Shown here: positions 18,498-27,765 of the stretch, in pieces
How positions within the stretch are numbered: position 1 is the first letter of the stretch
Layout of the letters: the number at the start of each line of letters is the position of its first letter
Origin: Thermohahella caldifontis
GTDB lineage: Bacteria; Pseudomonadota; Gammaproteobacteria; Pseudomonadales; Oleiphilaceae
Reading direction: 5' to 3'
DNA length: 64,000 nt
Assembly (NCBI RefSeq): GCF_041153465.1
Contig: NZ_CP154858.1
Coordinates: 1,736,001 to 1,800,000, forward strand
Notes under the pieces: model-generated
Told to the model about the DNA's origin: nothing
The model's database searches: none
Seen by the model: the letters and a program-made list of their open reading frames with translations, nothing else
Program-made: the position numbers and the translations under genes

Positions 18498-21366
18498 CCT
18501 CACCGCCTTTGTCCGGGCCGTGGCAACACATCTCCCTGACGCGCGCATCATCCGTGATCCGCTCAGACGATTTGCCTACGGCACCGACGCCAGCTTCTAC
18601 CGCCTGACACCGGAAATCGTGCTCAAGGTGCAGACACTGACCGAAGTGGTGGCCGTAATCCGGGCCGCGCACGCGCATACCGTGCCCATCACCTTCCGCG
18701 CTGCCGGAACCAGCCTCTCCGGGCAGGCCATCACCGACAGCGTACTGGTAGTCCTGGACGGCTGGACGGCGCACGAGGTGATCGGAGAGGGCGAGGCCAT
18801 CCGGCTTCAGCCCGGTGTCATCGGCGCGCAGGCCAACCGTTATCTCTCTCCCTGGCGGCGCAAGATCGGGCCTGACCCGGCGTCCATCCATGCCGCCAGG
18901 ATCGGCGGCATCGCCGCCAACAATGCCAGCGGCATGTGCTGCGGGACACGCCAGAACAGCTACCACACCCTCAGCGCCATGAAAGTGGTGCTGGCCGACG
19001 GCACCCTGCTCGACAGCGCCGACCCGGACAGCCGCGAGGCACTGCGCCGCAAGAGACCCGAACTGATCCGGGGGCTTGCCGGACTGCGCGCCCGGCTGCT
19101 GGCTGATCCGGTGCTGGCAGACAAGGTACGCCACAAGTACCGGCTCAAGAACACCACCGGTTACGGCCTGAATGCCCTGCTCGACTTCGAAGATCCGATC
19201 GACATGCTGACCCACCTGATGATCGGCTCCGAAGGCACCCTCGGCTTTATCGCCGAGATCACCTACCGCACCGTGCCTGACGAACCCTTCAAGGCCACTG
19301 CCTTCCTGTGCTTCAACAGCGTCCGGGACACCTGCAAGACCGTCATGGCACTCAAGCCGCTGCCGGTCTCGGCCGTGGAACTGATTGACCGGCGCGGTCT
19401 CACCGCACTCGCCGGCAAGCCCGGTGTACCCGATTATCTGAGTCGCCTCGGGCCGGATGCCGCCGCACTGCTGGTGGAAGTGCGCGCAGACACCGGGACA
19501 GGACTGGATCATCGCCTCACGGAGGTGGACGCCCTGATCGCCCGGCATCCGGTTACGCACCGGGAACCCTTTACCCAAGATACCCGCCGCTGCGCCGAAC
19601 TCTGGACCCTGCGCAAGGGGCTGTTTCCTGCCGTGGGTGCCATGCGGGATCCGGGCACGACCGTCATCATCGAAGACGTGGCCTTCCCCATGCCCCACCT
19701 GGCCGAAGGGGTGCAGGCCCTTCAACAGATCTTCGACGAACTCGGTTACGATGATGCCCTCATCTTCGGCCATGCGCTGGAAGGCAACCTGCACTTTGTC
19801 TTTTCACAGGATCTTGCCCGGCCGGATTCCCGGGCCCGGTACGAAACCCTGATGAACCGGGTGGCGGATCTGGTGGCCGTGCGTTATGGCGGTTCGCTCA
19901 AGGCCGAACACGGAACGGGCCGCAACATGGCCCCCTTCGTCCGGCTGGAATGGGGAGATGAAGCCTACCGGCTGATGCAGCAGATCAAGGCCCTGCTGGA
20001 TCCGGAAAACATCCTCAACCCGGGCGTCATTCTCAACGATGATCCGGACATCCACCTCAAGCACCTCAAACCCATGCCACGGGTCGATCCATCGGTGGAT
20101 CAGTGCATCGAGTGCGGGTTCTGTGAACCGTCCTGCCCCTCGCGCAAGCTGACCCTCACACCGCGACAGCGCATCGCGACCCGCCGCGCCATCGAAACGC
20201 TTCGGGCGGATGGCGCAGCGCCGGAAACACTGCGGCATTGGGAAGCCGACTATGCCTACATGGGCGACGAGACCTGTGCTGCCTGCGGCCTGTGCGCCCT
20301 GTCGTGCCCCGTGGGGATCAACACGGGAGATCTCACGCGGCTGCATCGCCATCAGCGCAATGCCGGGTATCATTCCCGGGCGCAGTGGATTGCCGACCAC
20401 TTCGATACGGTCACCCGCCTCACACGCCTCGGGCTCGGGACGGCACAACTGACCGGGAAACTCATCGGCCAGACAGGCCTGAAAGCCCTCACCCACACGG
20501 CGCGACGGCTCAGCGGCGGCAAGGTGCCCGAATGGCATCCGGCCATGCCCACGCCGGCCCGGCCCGCACACGTACCCATCCTTCCCGGACCGGAAGACGA
20601 GACGGTCGTCTGCTTCTCCAGCTGCGGCTGCCGGACCATGGGACCGGCCCGGGGCGAAGCCGATCCCAGACCGGTGAGCGAAGTCATGCGCTCGGTACTC
20701 ACCAAGGCGGGTTTCCGAATGATTGACCTGAATCAGTACGATGAACTCTGTTGTGGATTACCTTTCCGCAGCAAGGGATTTCCGGATCTGGCCGATGCCA
20801 AGCGTGACGAGACCCTGAGGCGTCTTGAGGAGATATCCCAGTCCGGGCGCTTCGCCATTGTCAGCGATACCAGTCCATGCTCTCTGGAACTTCAGGCGGC
20901 ACAAAAAGCTGGCCTGAAGATTCTGGACAGCGTACAGTTTCTGTACGAGCAGGTATTACCGCGCCTGCAGGTGACGCCCGAGGAAAGACCGGTTGCCCTG
21001 CACCTGACCTGCAGCACGCGGCGCATGGGCACGGCAGAACACCTTGAAAGACTGGTTCGCGCACTGGCTCGGCAGGTGATGATTCCCGAGGACATCACCT
21101 GCTGCGGCTTCGCCGGCGACAAGGGCTTCACCACGCCGGAGCTGAACGCCAGTGCACTGGAAACCCTGAAACCCCAGGTACAGGCTGCCGGGTGCGTGGA
21201 GGGGGTCTCCAACAGCCGGGGCTGTGAAATCGGTCTGTCATACCATGCCGGACTGCCCTGGCATCATGTCATCTACCTCATGGACCGGGTTAGCCGGCCT
21301 CTGACGAAAAAGGAGAGCAACCATGCTCACAGACATCAGAAAGATCCTGTTCGCGACCACACTTGA
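18490..21366 (+). CDS. dld: Dld-II-type D-lactate dehydrogenase (FAD and Fe-S)
   Basis: A 958-residue multidomain flavoprotein. The N-terminal FAD-binding_4 domain has GTSLSGQA and GGIAANNASGM, and the FAD-oxidase C domain has KAEHGTGRN. Two 4Fe-4S motifs follow (CIECGFCEPSCPSRK and CAACGLCALSCPVGIN). The C-terminus holds CCG domains (ELCCGLPF, TCCGFAGDKGF). The layout matches Dld-II of Shewanella, which oxidises D-lactate to pyruvate. Together with lutABC this gives the cell both lactate enantiomers. No lactate permease is in the window. Related glycolate-oxidase-like enzymes share these domains, so the substrate is an inference from the operon. Confidence 0.9.
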   Translation: MADLTAFVRAVATHLPDARIIRDPLRRFAYGTDASFYRLTPEIVLKVQTLTEVVAVIRAAHAHTVPITFRAAGTSLSGQAITDSVLVVLDGWTAHEVIGEGEAIRLQPGVIGAQANRYLSPWRRKIGPDPASIHAARIGGIAANNASGMCCGTRQNSYHTLSAMKVVLADGTLLDSADPDSREALRRKRPELIRGLAGLRARLLADPVLADKVRHKYRLKNTTGYGLNALLDFEDPIDMLTHLMIGSEGTLGFIAEITYRTVPDEPFKATAFLCFNSVRDTCKTVMALKPLPVSAVELIDRRGLTALAGKPGVPDYLSRLGPDAAALLVEVRADTGTGLDHRLTEVDALIARHPVTHREPFTQDTRRCAELWTLRKGLFPAVGAMRDPGTTVIIEDVAFPMPHLAEGVQALQQIFDELGYDDALIFGHALEGNLHFVFSQDLARPDSRARYETLMNRVADLVAVRYGGSLKAEHGTGRNMAPFVRLEWGDEAYRLMQQIKALLDPENILNPGVILNDDPDIHLKHLKPMPRVDPSVDQCIECGFCEPSCPSRKLTLTPRQRIATRRAIETLRADGAAPETLRHWEADYAYMGDETCAACGLCALSCPVGINTGDLTRLHRHQRNAGYHSRAQWIADHFDTVTRLTRLGLGTAQLTGKLIGQTGLKALTHTARRLSGGKVPEWHPAMPTPARPAHVPILPGPEDETVVCFSSCGCRTMGPARGEADPRPVSEVMRSVLTKAGFRMIDLNQYDELCCGLPFRSKGFPDLADAKRDETLRRLEEISQSGRFAIVSDTSPCSLELQAAQKAGLKILDSVQFLYEQVLPRLQVTPEERPVALHLTCSTRRMGTAEHLERLVRALARQVMIPEDITCCGFAGDKGFTTPELNASALETLKPQVQAAGCVEGVSNSRGCEIGLSYHAGLPWHHVIYLMDRVSRPLTKKESNHAHRHQKDPVRDHT

Positions 21367-21811
21367 ACGTGAAACCCGTGCCGTCACCGAGATGGCCGCC
21401 TCACTGGCCGTGAAGTACGGCGCCGAGGTCATCATGGTGCATGCCCTGGAACCCCTGGGGAATTTCGGCCGCGCCATCGTGGACTCCTACATTTCCAGGG
21501 AACTGGCGGAGAAAATCCGTACGGAAGGGCGTCAGGAACTCATGCAGGAGATTGAAACCAAGGTGCGCACCTTCTTCGAAGAGGAAATGATCACCGACCC
21601 GGCCCAGCAGCACCTGCTCAGGGAAATCATCGTCCGCGAGGCCATGCCGGAAGATCTGATCCTTCAGGTTGCAGATGAGCAAAACGTGGATCTGATCGTC
21701 ATGGGCAGCCACCACCGGCGCGGCCTCAGCAAGGTCCTGATGGGGTCCACGGCCCGCAAGGTTGTGGAACTGTCCACCCGGCCCGTGCTGACGGTGCCCC
21801 TGAGGGACTGA
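21323..21811 (+). CDS. Universal stress protein (UspA family)
   Basis: A 162-residue cytoplasmic UspA-fold protein. The N-terminus is KILFATTLE. The ATP-binding motif is GSHHRRGLSKVLMGSTARKV (G2XG9XGS/T pattern), followed by STRPVLTVP. The start lies inside the dld 3' end (44-bp overlap) with AAGGAG before the ATG, so it is expressed with the lactate operon. Its role in lactate metabolism is unknown. Confidence 0.88.
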   Translation: MLTDIRKILFATTLERETRAVTEMAASLAVKYGAEVIMVHALEPLGNFGRAIVDSYISRELAEKIRTEGRQELMQEIETKVRTFFEEEMITDPAQQHLLREIIVREAMPEDLILQVADEQNVDLIVMGSHHRRGLSKVLMGSTARKVVELSTRPVLTVPLRD

Positions 21812-21871
21812 TTCCCGCGTCACGGTTTGAGGCACAAGCCCCGGCAACAGGCGCCGGCCCCTTGCATTCAC

Positions 21872-21886
21872 GTAACAAAGTGTTAC
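21872..21886. promoter_or_regulatory. Inverted repeat upstream of the small exported protein
   Basis: GTAACAAAGTGTTAC is a perfect 6-3-6 dyad, 25 bp before the ATG at 21911. It could be a repressor site or part of the promoter. The cognate regulator is unknown. Confidence 0.4.
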
Positions 21887-21910
21887 ATTGTGGAGCTCAG
21901 GAGCCTGCGC

Positions 21911-22375
21911 ATGAAAAACGTACTGTTACCCCTTATGCTGATTGCTGTCATGCCGAAAGCGGCCGGGCTGGAGCGCCTGTCCGACAGCGACCTGTCCGAA
22001 CAGGGCGCTGCCGGCCTCATGCTGGAGGTTCAGTCGGAACACGAACGCCGGGTGAATACCAATCTGGAACTCATCACGGATCCCGCCATCCGCACCGGCA
22101 ATACCACCGAAGACATTCCCGAAGTGCCGGTTTCCCGGGAGCCCCGGCAAAGCCTGGACACCCGCTACGGCCGCATCATTGCCGATACGCCGCCGCCGGA
22201 CATCCAGGTGCAGGCAGAGGATCGGGGACACCTGTCAATGGATCTGAAGCAGACCATCCCCCAGTTTGAAGCCCAGGCCCTGAAAACTGCGCCCGATGCA
22301 CCGGCCGACCGGGGGACCTTCACGGGGATCGGGATCCAGATCCAGACCTCCACCACTCTCACTTTCAAACCCTAG
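21911..22375 (+). CDS. Small exported protein, unknown function
   Basis: A 154-residue protein with a short signal peptide (KNVLLPLMLIAVM..AAG). The motif LSDSDLSEQGAAGLMLEV resembles the L(S/D)D-(D/E)LS-...-GQAGL motif seen near the N-terminus of some surface or pilus-related proteins of gammaproteobacteria. The rest is polar and Pro-rich, and the end is GIQIQTSTTLTFKP. AGGAG precedes the ATG. I cannot assign a function. Confidence 0.55.
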   Translation: MKNVLLPLMLIAVMPKAAGLERLSDSDLSEQGAAGLMLEVQSEHERRVNTNLELITDPAIRTGNTTEDIPEVPVSREPRQSLDTRYGRIIADTPPPDIQVQAEDRGHLSMDLKQTIPQFEAQALKTAPDAPADRGTFTGIGIQIQTSTTLTFKP

Positions 22376-22384
22376 GGGAAACCC

Positions 22385-22468
22385 ATGCGCAAGGGACTGT
22401 GGCTGCTGATCCTCGTCGGGTGGCGGGCTTCGCGCCTCAGCCCGGTGGAAGCACTGCGAGGCGAGTAG
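22385..22468 (+). pseudogene. Possible ABC permease (FtsX/MacB-type) tail remnant
   Basis: A 27-residue frame (GGGGAAACCC before ATG) begins RKGLWLLILVG and ends ASRLSPVEALRGE. That ending matches the common C-terminal signature of FtsX/MacB-family permeases (A.RLSPVEALR.E). Everything between is missing, which suggests an internal deletion that joined a start region to a permease tail. It overlaps the 3' end of the convergent membrane protein gene. Evidence is a short motif only. Confidence 0.35.
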
Positions 22469-23735
22469 CCCGTCGGTAAAGGCGACAGGCCTGTTGCACC
22501 GCGTACCCGAGGATGATGGCCTCAGCTGCACACACGGCGGCCAGCAGCCACAATGGCAAGGGCGCCACCGCCGCCAGGGCCCACAGCCCCGCCGAGACCC
22601 CGTGCAGACGCACCAGCCAGGTCTGGCGTTGTGGCGGCCAGAGCACCCGCATGCCCGGCAATTGCCGGATGATGTCGTAACGGCCATTCGCTGCCCGTTG
22701 CAGATGCAGATAGCTGAGAAACGGTACAATCTTGAACAGCATGGCGGTGACCACGCCCCAGATCACCCCCCAGAGCCAGAGAGCGCCCACTGCAGTCTCC
22801 GACAGGGTTTCCGGCCACAGGGCGCGAAGTATCATCAGCACTACCGCCACCATGGCCACGATGGCGACCTGTTTCCACAAGTCCACGGCCGGATCGGGCG
22901 TGCTCCGGCGGCGGTGCAACAGTAACCGTGCCAGCGCCAGCAACCAGACCGCTCCGACACCCGCACCCAGAACCATGAGCGGTGTCACCAGCCACCAGCG
23001 CCCCAGCCATGCCGATACGGCTGCCACTGCGGGCAAACCGGTCAGGAGAGCGGCCGTCAGCACGCGCCAGCGGTCATCCAATGCCGGCGTCACAAAGAAC
23101 ATGGGGACAAAACGGCTCGACACGGCCACAATCAGCACGCCGATCCAGGCCGATAGCGCCATGAAGACATGAACGGACGTCCAGCGCGCATCCTCAGGCA
23201 GCGGCGCCCAGTCGAGCCACCCGGAATGCAGGGTGGATTGCTGCCAGCCCAGCAACAAGGTGAACACCAGTCCGAACCAGGCCTGAATCAGCTCGCGATA
23301 GGCCTTCTGACGAACGCCGAGCGTGACCATCACCAGCGCATAGCTGGTCAGAACGACCGCAAGCAGTGCCACGCCGGTACCGACCGCGACCCGCCCGCCA
23401 AACGCCAGCCCGCCCGTGAACAGCGCCGCGCCACCCCACAGGCCGGCACGCCAGAACGGCACCCAGAATCCTTCGCCGGGAATCCTGAGCGCCGTCATCA
23501 CGGCGGAAAACTGCACGGATGCCGCCACCAGCACACTCATGAGTGCACCCAGAGTAAACAGATGAACTGCAGCGATGAAGACGGGGGCAAGCCGGTGAAT
23601 ATGCGGCTGCCAGATCCCCAGTGCGGCAACCGCGGCCCAGGCCAGCGCCGCCAGCCAGGGTGCCGCCCGGAAAAAACCGAAAATCCGCTTCCAGGGCGGC
23701 AGATATTCCAGTGAAAGCCCCTGAGGTACGCTCAT
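22437..23735 (-). CDS. 12-TM membrane protein of a hemerythrin/DUF2249 cluster
   Basis: A 432-residue polytopic membrane protein with about 12 predicted helices. His residues are at conserved-looking helix ends (PHIHRLAP, AVHLFTLGALMS, SVHVFMALS, RLHGVSAG). The HLFTLG.L segment recalls a family distantly like haem-copper oxidase or NnrS subunits, but I see no complete haem-copper His set. I place the start at ATG 23735, which overlaps the DUF2249 stop (ATGA). It is the last gene of a three-gene leftward operon with DUF2249 and hemerythrin, a context common in NO or oxygen responses. The exact function is unknown. Confidence 0.65.
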   Translation of the reverse strand: MSVPQGLSLEYLPPWKRIFGFFRAAPWLAALAWAAVAALGIWQPHIHRLAPVFIAAVHLFTLGALMSVLVAASVQFSAVMTALRIPGEGFWVPFWRAGLWGGAALFTGGLAFGGRVAVGTGVALLAVVLTSYALVMVTLGVRQKAYRELIQAWFGLVFTLLLGWQQSTLHSGWLDWAPLPEDARWTSVHVFMALSAWIGVLIVAVSSRFVPMFFVTPALDDRWRVLTAALLTGLPAVAAVSAWLGRWWLVTPLMVLGAGVGAVWLLALARLLLHRRRSTPDPAVDLWKQVAIVAMVAVVLMILRALWPETLSETAVGALWLWGVIWGVVTAMLFKIVPFLSYLHLQRAANGRYDIIRQLPGMRVLWPPQRQTWLVRLHGVSAGLWALAAVAPLPLWLLAAVCAAEAIILGYAVQQACRLYRRATRLAVLPPG

Positions 23736-23979
23736 CAGCGATCCTCGCCCGGAACCTCCAGCTCCGGATCCAGCCACAGATGGATATAATACTGCCCCGG
23801 CTCGAACTCCAGCACCCGGACAAAAAAACCCTGCTCGCGGGCAATTTCATAGAGGGGATAGGGCTCGCGATCCAGAATCACCCGCAGCACCTGCCCCGGC
23901 CCCAGCATGGCCATCTGGCTGGTCGCCTGCACCAGGGGTTCAGGGGGGAAAGTCCCCGCACATCCAGATCCACATACAT
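23735..23979 (-). pseudogene. DUF2249 (TusA-like fold) protein, frameshifted
   Basis: A small DUF2249 protein of about 82 residues. From ATG 23979 the frame reads MYVDLDVRGLSP. It then shifts at the G run 23943-23948 (a C run on the coding strand), where one more base gives PEPLVQATSQMAMLGPGQ. The rest is typical: VILDREPYPLYEIAREQGF and PGQYYIHLWL. DUF2249 proteins often sit next to hemerythrins and denitrification genes; their chemistry is not settled. The single-base loss is probably a sequence error, and the gene may be intact. Confidence 0.75.
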
Positions 23980-23980
23980 G

Positions 23981-24394
23981 TCAGCCGGCCTCCGCTTGCC
24001 GGCAGGACAGTGTCAGCGCCACGGGTCCCGTCACCGTCTGATCCAGCATGGGATAAAGAATGCTTTCTTCCTTCATGTTGTGCTGCTGAATGGTGGCCAT
24101 CAGCGCATCGGCCGCATCCAGCGCCGCATCCGTATCCCCGCTGGCGATCCGCTCGGAAACCGTATCGAGCATGTCACGCATCATCGCATGTTCCTGACGC
24201 ATGACCAGGGTCGGTCCCATCGGTCCGCGCTGAGCCTCGAACCCGGGGAACAGCACATTTTCTTCCTGGCTGAAGTGCAGCAGCAGTGCCTCACCAAAGG
24301 CCTGCCAACGTTCAGCTGCCGCCGGATCGCCGGTCTGGATGGCAGCTTCGGCACGGGCGAACAGATCATCACAATAACGGTGATCCTGTGTCAT
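23981..24394 (-). CDS. Hemerythrin HHE-domain protein
   Basis: A 137-residue di-iron hemerythrin-like protein. The ligand pattern is visible in order: DHRYCDDLF (His, Asp), HFSQEENVLFP (His, Glu), QEHAMMRDM (His) and HNMKEESILYP (His, Glu). It may bind O2 or NO. ATG 24394 is chosen because it precedes the first ligand motif by 5 residues; an in-frame GTG at 24412 is also possible, and longer versions are not supported. It is the first gene of the cluster and has two FNR/DNR-like boxes upstream. Confidence 0.88.
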   Translation of the reverse strand: MTQDHRYCDDLFARAEAAIQTGDPAAAERWQAFGEALLLHFSQEENVLFPGFEAQRGPMGPTLVMRQEHAMMRDMLDTVSERIASGDTDAALDAADALMATIQQHNMKEESILYPMLDQTVTGPVALTLSCRQAEAG

Positions 24395-24475
24395 GTCCTG
24401 AGAGATACTCACGGTCAACCCCGTTATCAGTTCTTGTACGAGGGCCCAGTATGCCGCATCCCCCCTTCGCCTCGC

Positions 24476-24489
24476 ATGACATTCATCAA
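24476..24489. promoter_or_regulatory. Candidate FNR/DNR box upstream of hemerythrin
   Basis: ATGACATTCATCAA matches TTGAY-N4-RTCAA with one mismatch. It lies 82 bp upstream of the hemerythrin ATG, a suitable place for activation of a leftward promoter. Confidence 0.45.
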
Positions 24490-24536
24490 GCGCCGGTGAC
24501 TTTTGTGGCGGATCCGGTGTCTGCCGGAGCCGGCGT

Positions 24537-24550
24537 TTGACATGCGTCAT
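24537..24550. promoter_or_regulatory. Second candidate FNR/DNR box, between hemerythrin and lon
   Basis: TTGACATGCGTCAT matches TTGAY-N4-RTCAA with one mismatch. It lies between the divergent hemerythrin and lon genes, 85 bp before the lon ATG, so it could serve either one. Confidence 0.4.
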
Positions 24551-24635
24551 CCCCGGACACTTTTCCGGGTTCAACCTTTAAAAGCAGTTCCGGCGTCCGC
24601 ATATACAGGATAAGTTCAATTTCAGAGGTGGCTCC

Positions 24636-27038
24636 ATGACGGAACAGGACCGCAGTACCGATATCCCCGAAGTGATTCGCGATGGTGAGGCAGCCGGCAG
24701 CCCGGCCATCCCCCGTGACGTGCTGCCCACCAGCATCTATCTCATCCCCATTACCAACCGCCCCTTCATGCCCGGACAGATCCAGCCGGTGATGGTGGAC
24801 GCCGAGCGCTGGGGAGAAACCCTGAAGCGGGTCGCCAACACCGCACACCGGATGGTGGGGCTGGTTTATGTCCCCAACCCGGTGGATGCCATCCTGCCCG
24901 ATCAGCCGACACTGCCCATGACCGGCTGTCTGGTACAGGTACACCGGATCAGCGAGGAAAAGGGGCAGCTCCAGTTTGTGGCCCAGGGCATCCGTCGCTT
25001 CCGCATCCGTCACTGGCTGCACCGTTCGCGGCCGTATCTGGTGGACGTGGAATACCCGCGCACGCCCGATGCGGAAGATCCGCAGCAGATCAAGGCCTAT
25101 GCCCTGGCCATGATCAACACCATCAAGGAACTGCTGAAGCTCAGCCCCCTGTATTCCGAGGAGCTGAAGCAATACCTCACCCATTTCGGCCCCGAACAGC
25201 CGGAACCGCTGACCGATTTCGCCGCGTCCATGACCACCGCCAGCGGCGAGGAACTGCAGGAAGTGCTGGACACCCTGCCACTGGTCAAGCGCATGGAAAA
25301 GGTGCTCCACCTGCTGCGTCAGGAAGCCGAAGTGGCGCGCCTGCAGACGGAAATCCGCGAAGAGGTCAACGAAAAGATCCAGAAGCATCAGCGTGAGTTC
25401 TTCCTGCGCGAACAGCTCAAGGTCATCCAGAAGGAGCTGGGGATGCAGAAGGATGACCGCACCGCCGACATCGAGGAATTCGAGGCCCGCATGGCGGCCC
25501 TGAACCCGTCCGAGGCGGTCATGAAGAAGTTCCGCGAGGAACTGAAGAAGCTGTCCGTGCTGGATCCCCACTCCGCCGAGTACGGGGTGGCGCGCAACTA
25601 TCTGGACTGGCTGACCCAGGTGCCCTGGGGGCACTACAGCACCGACAACCTGGATCTGAAACACGCCCGCAAGGTGCTGGATGCGGAACATGACGGGCTG
25701 GATGACATCAAGGACCGGATCATCGAGTTTCTCGCCGAAGCCGCCTACAAGGGTGAAGTGCGGGGCTCCATCATCCTGCTCGTGGGCCCGCCGGGCGTGG
25801 GCAAGACCTCCATCGGCCGTTCCATCGCCGCAGCGCTGGGGCGTGAGTTCTACCGCTTCAGTGTCGGCGGCATGCGCGATGAAGCCGAAATCAAGGGGCA
25901 CCGTCGCACCTACATCGGCGCCCTGCCGGGCCGGATCGTGCAGGCCCTGAAGGAAACCGGCACCTCCAACCCGGTCATCATGCTGGACGAGATCGACAAG
26001 ATCAGCCACAGCTATCAGGGAGATCCGGCTTCCGCCCTGCTGGAGACCCTGGATCCGGAACAGAACAGCGCCTTCATGGATCACTACCTGGACGTGCGTC
26101 TGGATCTGTCCCGGGTTCTGTTCATCTGCACGGCCAATACCCTCGACAGCATTCCGGGACCGCTGCTGGACCGCATGGAAATCATCCGCCTGTCCGGCTA
26201 CCTGACCGATGAGAAGCTGGCCATTGCCAGGCACCACCTGTGGCGACGCCTTCTGGAACGGGCCGGTGTCGCTCCGGATCGCATCCGCATCACGGATGCC
26301 GCCATCCGGCATATCATCGAGGGCTACGCCCGCGAGGCCGGCGTGCGCAATCTGGAAAAGCAGCTCCACCGCGTGCTGCGCAAGGCCGTGGTCAGGCTGC
26401 TGGACGATCCCCAGGCCCGGGTCTCCATCGGCGTGAAGGATTTGAAAACCTACCTGGGCGAGCCGGTCTTCCGCAAGGAAAAGCAGCTCAAGGGTGTCGG
26501 AGTGGTCACCGGTCTGGCGTGGACCGCCATGGGCGGTGCCACCCTGCCCGTGGAAGCCCAGCTCATCCACACGGCCAACCGGGGCTTCAAGCTGACCGGC
26601 CAGCTCGGGGACGTCATGCGCGAGTCGGCCGAAATCGCCTACAGCTTCATCAGTTCACGGCTGAAGCAGTACAAGGGTGATCCGGCTTTTTTCGACAAGG
26701 CCTTTGTCCATCTGCACGTGCCCGAAGGGGCCACGCCCAAGGACGGCCCCAGCGCCGGTATCACCATGGCCACCGCATTGCTCTCGCTGGCCCGCAATCA
26801 GGCACCGAAGGCCGGCGTGGCCATGACCGGTGAACTGACCCTCACCGGCCAGGTGTTTCCGGTCGGAGGCATCCGGGAAAAGGTCATCGCCGCCCGTCGC
26901 CAAGGCATCCGCGAAATCATTCTGCCGGCGGCCAATCGTGGCGACGTGGAGGAACTGCCCGATTACGTGCGCGAGGGCGTGACGTTCTACTTCGCCTCCA
27001 CCTTCGACGACGTGTTCAGGGTGATGTTCTCCAGCTGA
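24636..27038 (+). CDS. lon: Lon-family ATP-dependent protease
   Basis: An 800-residue cytoplasmic AAA+ protease. The order is an N-terminal Lon substrate domain (IPITNRPFMPG at residue 36), a coiled-coil linker, then the ATPase with Walker A GPPGVGKT and Walker B VIMLDEIDKI. The proteolytic domain has the catalytic Ser in PKDGPSAG and the catalytic Lys in GGIREKVIAA. An extra 30-residue polar N-terminus and the isolated position (not next to clpX) suggest a second, stress-type Lon paralogue such as AsrA. It overlaps the convergent DUF3047 gene by 52 bp. Confidence 0.95.
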   Translation: MTEQDRSTDIPEVIRDGEAAGSPAIPRDVLPTSIYLIPITNRPFMPGQIQPVMVDAERWGETLKRVANTAHRMVGLVYVPNPVDAILPDQPTLPMTGCLVQVHRISEEKGQLQFVAQGIRRFRIRHWLHRSRPYLVDVEYPRTPDAEDPQQIKAYALAMINTIKELLKLSPLYSEELKQYLTHFGPEQPEPLTDFAASMTTASGEELQEVLDTLPLVKRMEKVLHLLRQEAEVARLQTEIREEVNEKIQKHQREFFLREQLKVIQKELGMQKDDRTADIEEFEARMAALNPSEAVMKKFREELKKLSVLDPHSAEYGVARNYLDWLTQVPWGHYSTDNLDLKHARKVLDAEHDGLDDIKDRIIEFLAEAAYKGEVRGSIILLVGPPGVGKTSIGRSIAAALGREFYRFSVGGMRDEAEIKGHRRTYIGALPGRIVQALKETGTSNPVIMLDEIDKISHSYQGDPASALLETLDPEQNSAFMDHYLDVRLDLSRVLFICTANTLDSIPGPLLDRMEIIRLSGYLTDEKLAIARHHLWRRLLERAGVAPDRIRITDAAIRHIIEGYAREAGVRNLEKQLHRVLRKAVVRLLDDPQARVSIGVKDLKTYLGEPVFRKEKQLKGVGVVTGLAWTAMGGATLPVEAQLIHTANRGFKLTGQLGDVMRESAEIAYSFISSRLKQYKGDPAFFDKAFVHLHVPEGATPKDGPSAGITMATALLSLARNQAPKAGVAMTGELTLTGQVFPVGGIREKVIAARRQGIREIILPAANRGDVEELPDYVREGVTFYFASTFDDVFRVMFSS

Positions 27039-27763
27039 AGCCCGGTGTACCAGGCAGTCGCCCGCTCACCGGTGTTGTCCGTATCGGTCATCACGGCGAC
27101 ACCGGTCAGCCCCCGCGGCCGGAATCCGAACGCGGCCTCGAAGTCCGCCATCAGGTTGCGGCGGTGACTGCGCCACTGGCCCGCCTCTGCCGTGCCGCTG
27201 TCCACCACGATCATGCGCACCCGGTCCGTATAGGGGTTCGGAACGATCAGCCCCTTTTTCGCCTTGCTTGCCCAGATGTAGTTGATGGCCGCAAAGGGCA
27301 GATCCTTGCCATAGATCATGCGTGCGGCGCGCAGCTTCATGCGCTCACCCCAGCTCAGCAGCCCTTCATCGAAATCAAAGGTGACATAGATGCGGGCCGG
27401 ATAATCATCACCATCCCGGCGCGACACATCGCCCCGGGCCAGCACACCGGATACCTTCCAGCGCCAGCTCAGGGTGCTTTCCGGGGTCAGCCCCACGTTC
27501 AGCGCATACCTCAGGCCCGAGGCAGAAGCCTCCGCCTCGGCTTCCAGGATACCGCCCGCGTCCTCCGTCACCAGCCGGTAGCGGGTATGGCGGGGAATCT
27601 TTTCGAACGTCATCGGCGCCCAGCGGGCATCCAGTCCCCCTTGTGCTCCGGCAAAATCCAGGGCCAGGGACTCTGCCGCCGCCTGCCCGGCGAGCCCAAG
27701 CATAACCAGACCGCCTGCCAACACACCAATCAATTCCTTTATGGAATACATGCCATTCCCCAT
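26987..27763 (-). CDS. DUF3047 exported protein
   Basis: A 258-residue protein with a signal peptide ending near GQAAAE. The DUF3047 pattern is visible: TRYRLVTEDAGGILEAEAE, LSWRWKVSG, DDYPARIYVTF, YIWASKAKKG, IVVDSGT and GVAVMTDTDNTGE. The family is periplasmic and of unknown function, with a lectin-like beta fold predicted. Either of two Met codons (27763 or 27751) may be the start. The 3' end overlaps lon. Confidence 0.82.
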   Translation of the reverse strand: MGNGMYSIKELIGVLAGGLVMLGLAGQAAAESLALDFAGAQGGLDARWAPMTFEKIPRHTRYRLVTEDAGGILEAEAEASASGLRYALNVGLTPESTLSWRWKVSGVLARGDVSRRDGDDYPARIYVTFDFDEGLLSWGERMKLRAARMIYGKDLPFAAINYIWASKAKKGLIVPNPYTDRVRMIVVDSGTAEAGQWRSHRRNLMADFEAAFGFRPRGLTGVAVMTDTDNTGERATAWYTGLQLENITLNTSSKVEAK

Positions 27764-27765
27764 CG

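Noticed and set aside
24486..26570. Open frame of 694 codons on the - strand
   Set aside because: It is antisense to lon, whose motifs are unmistakable.
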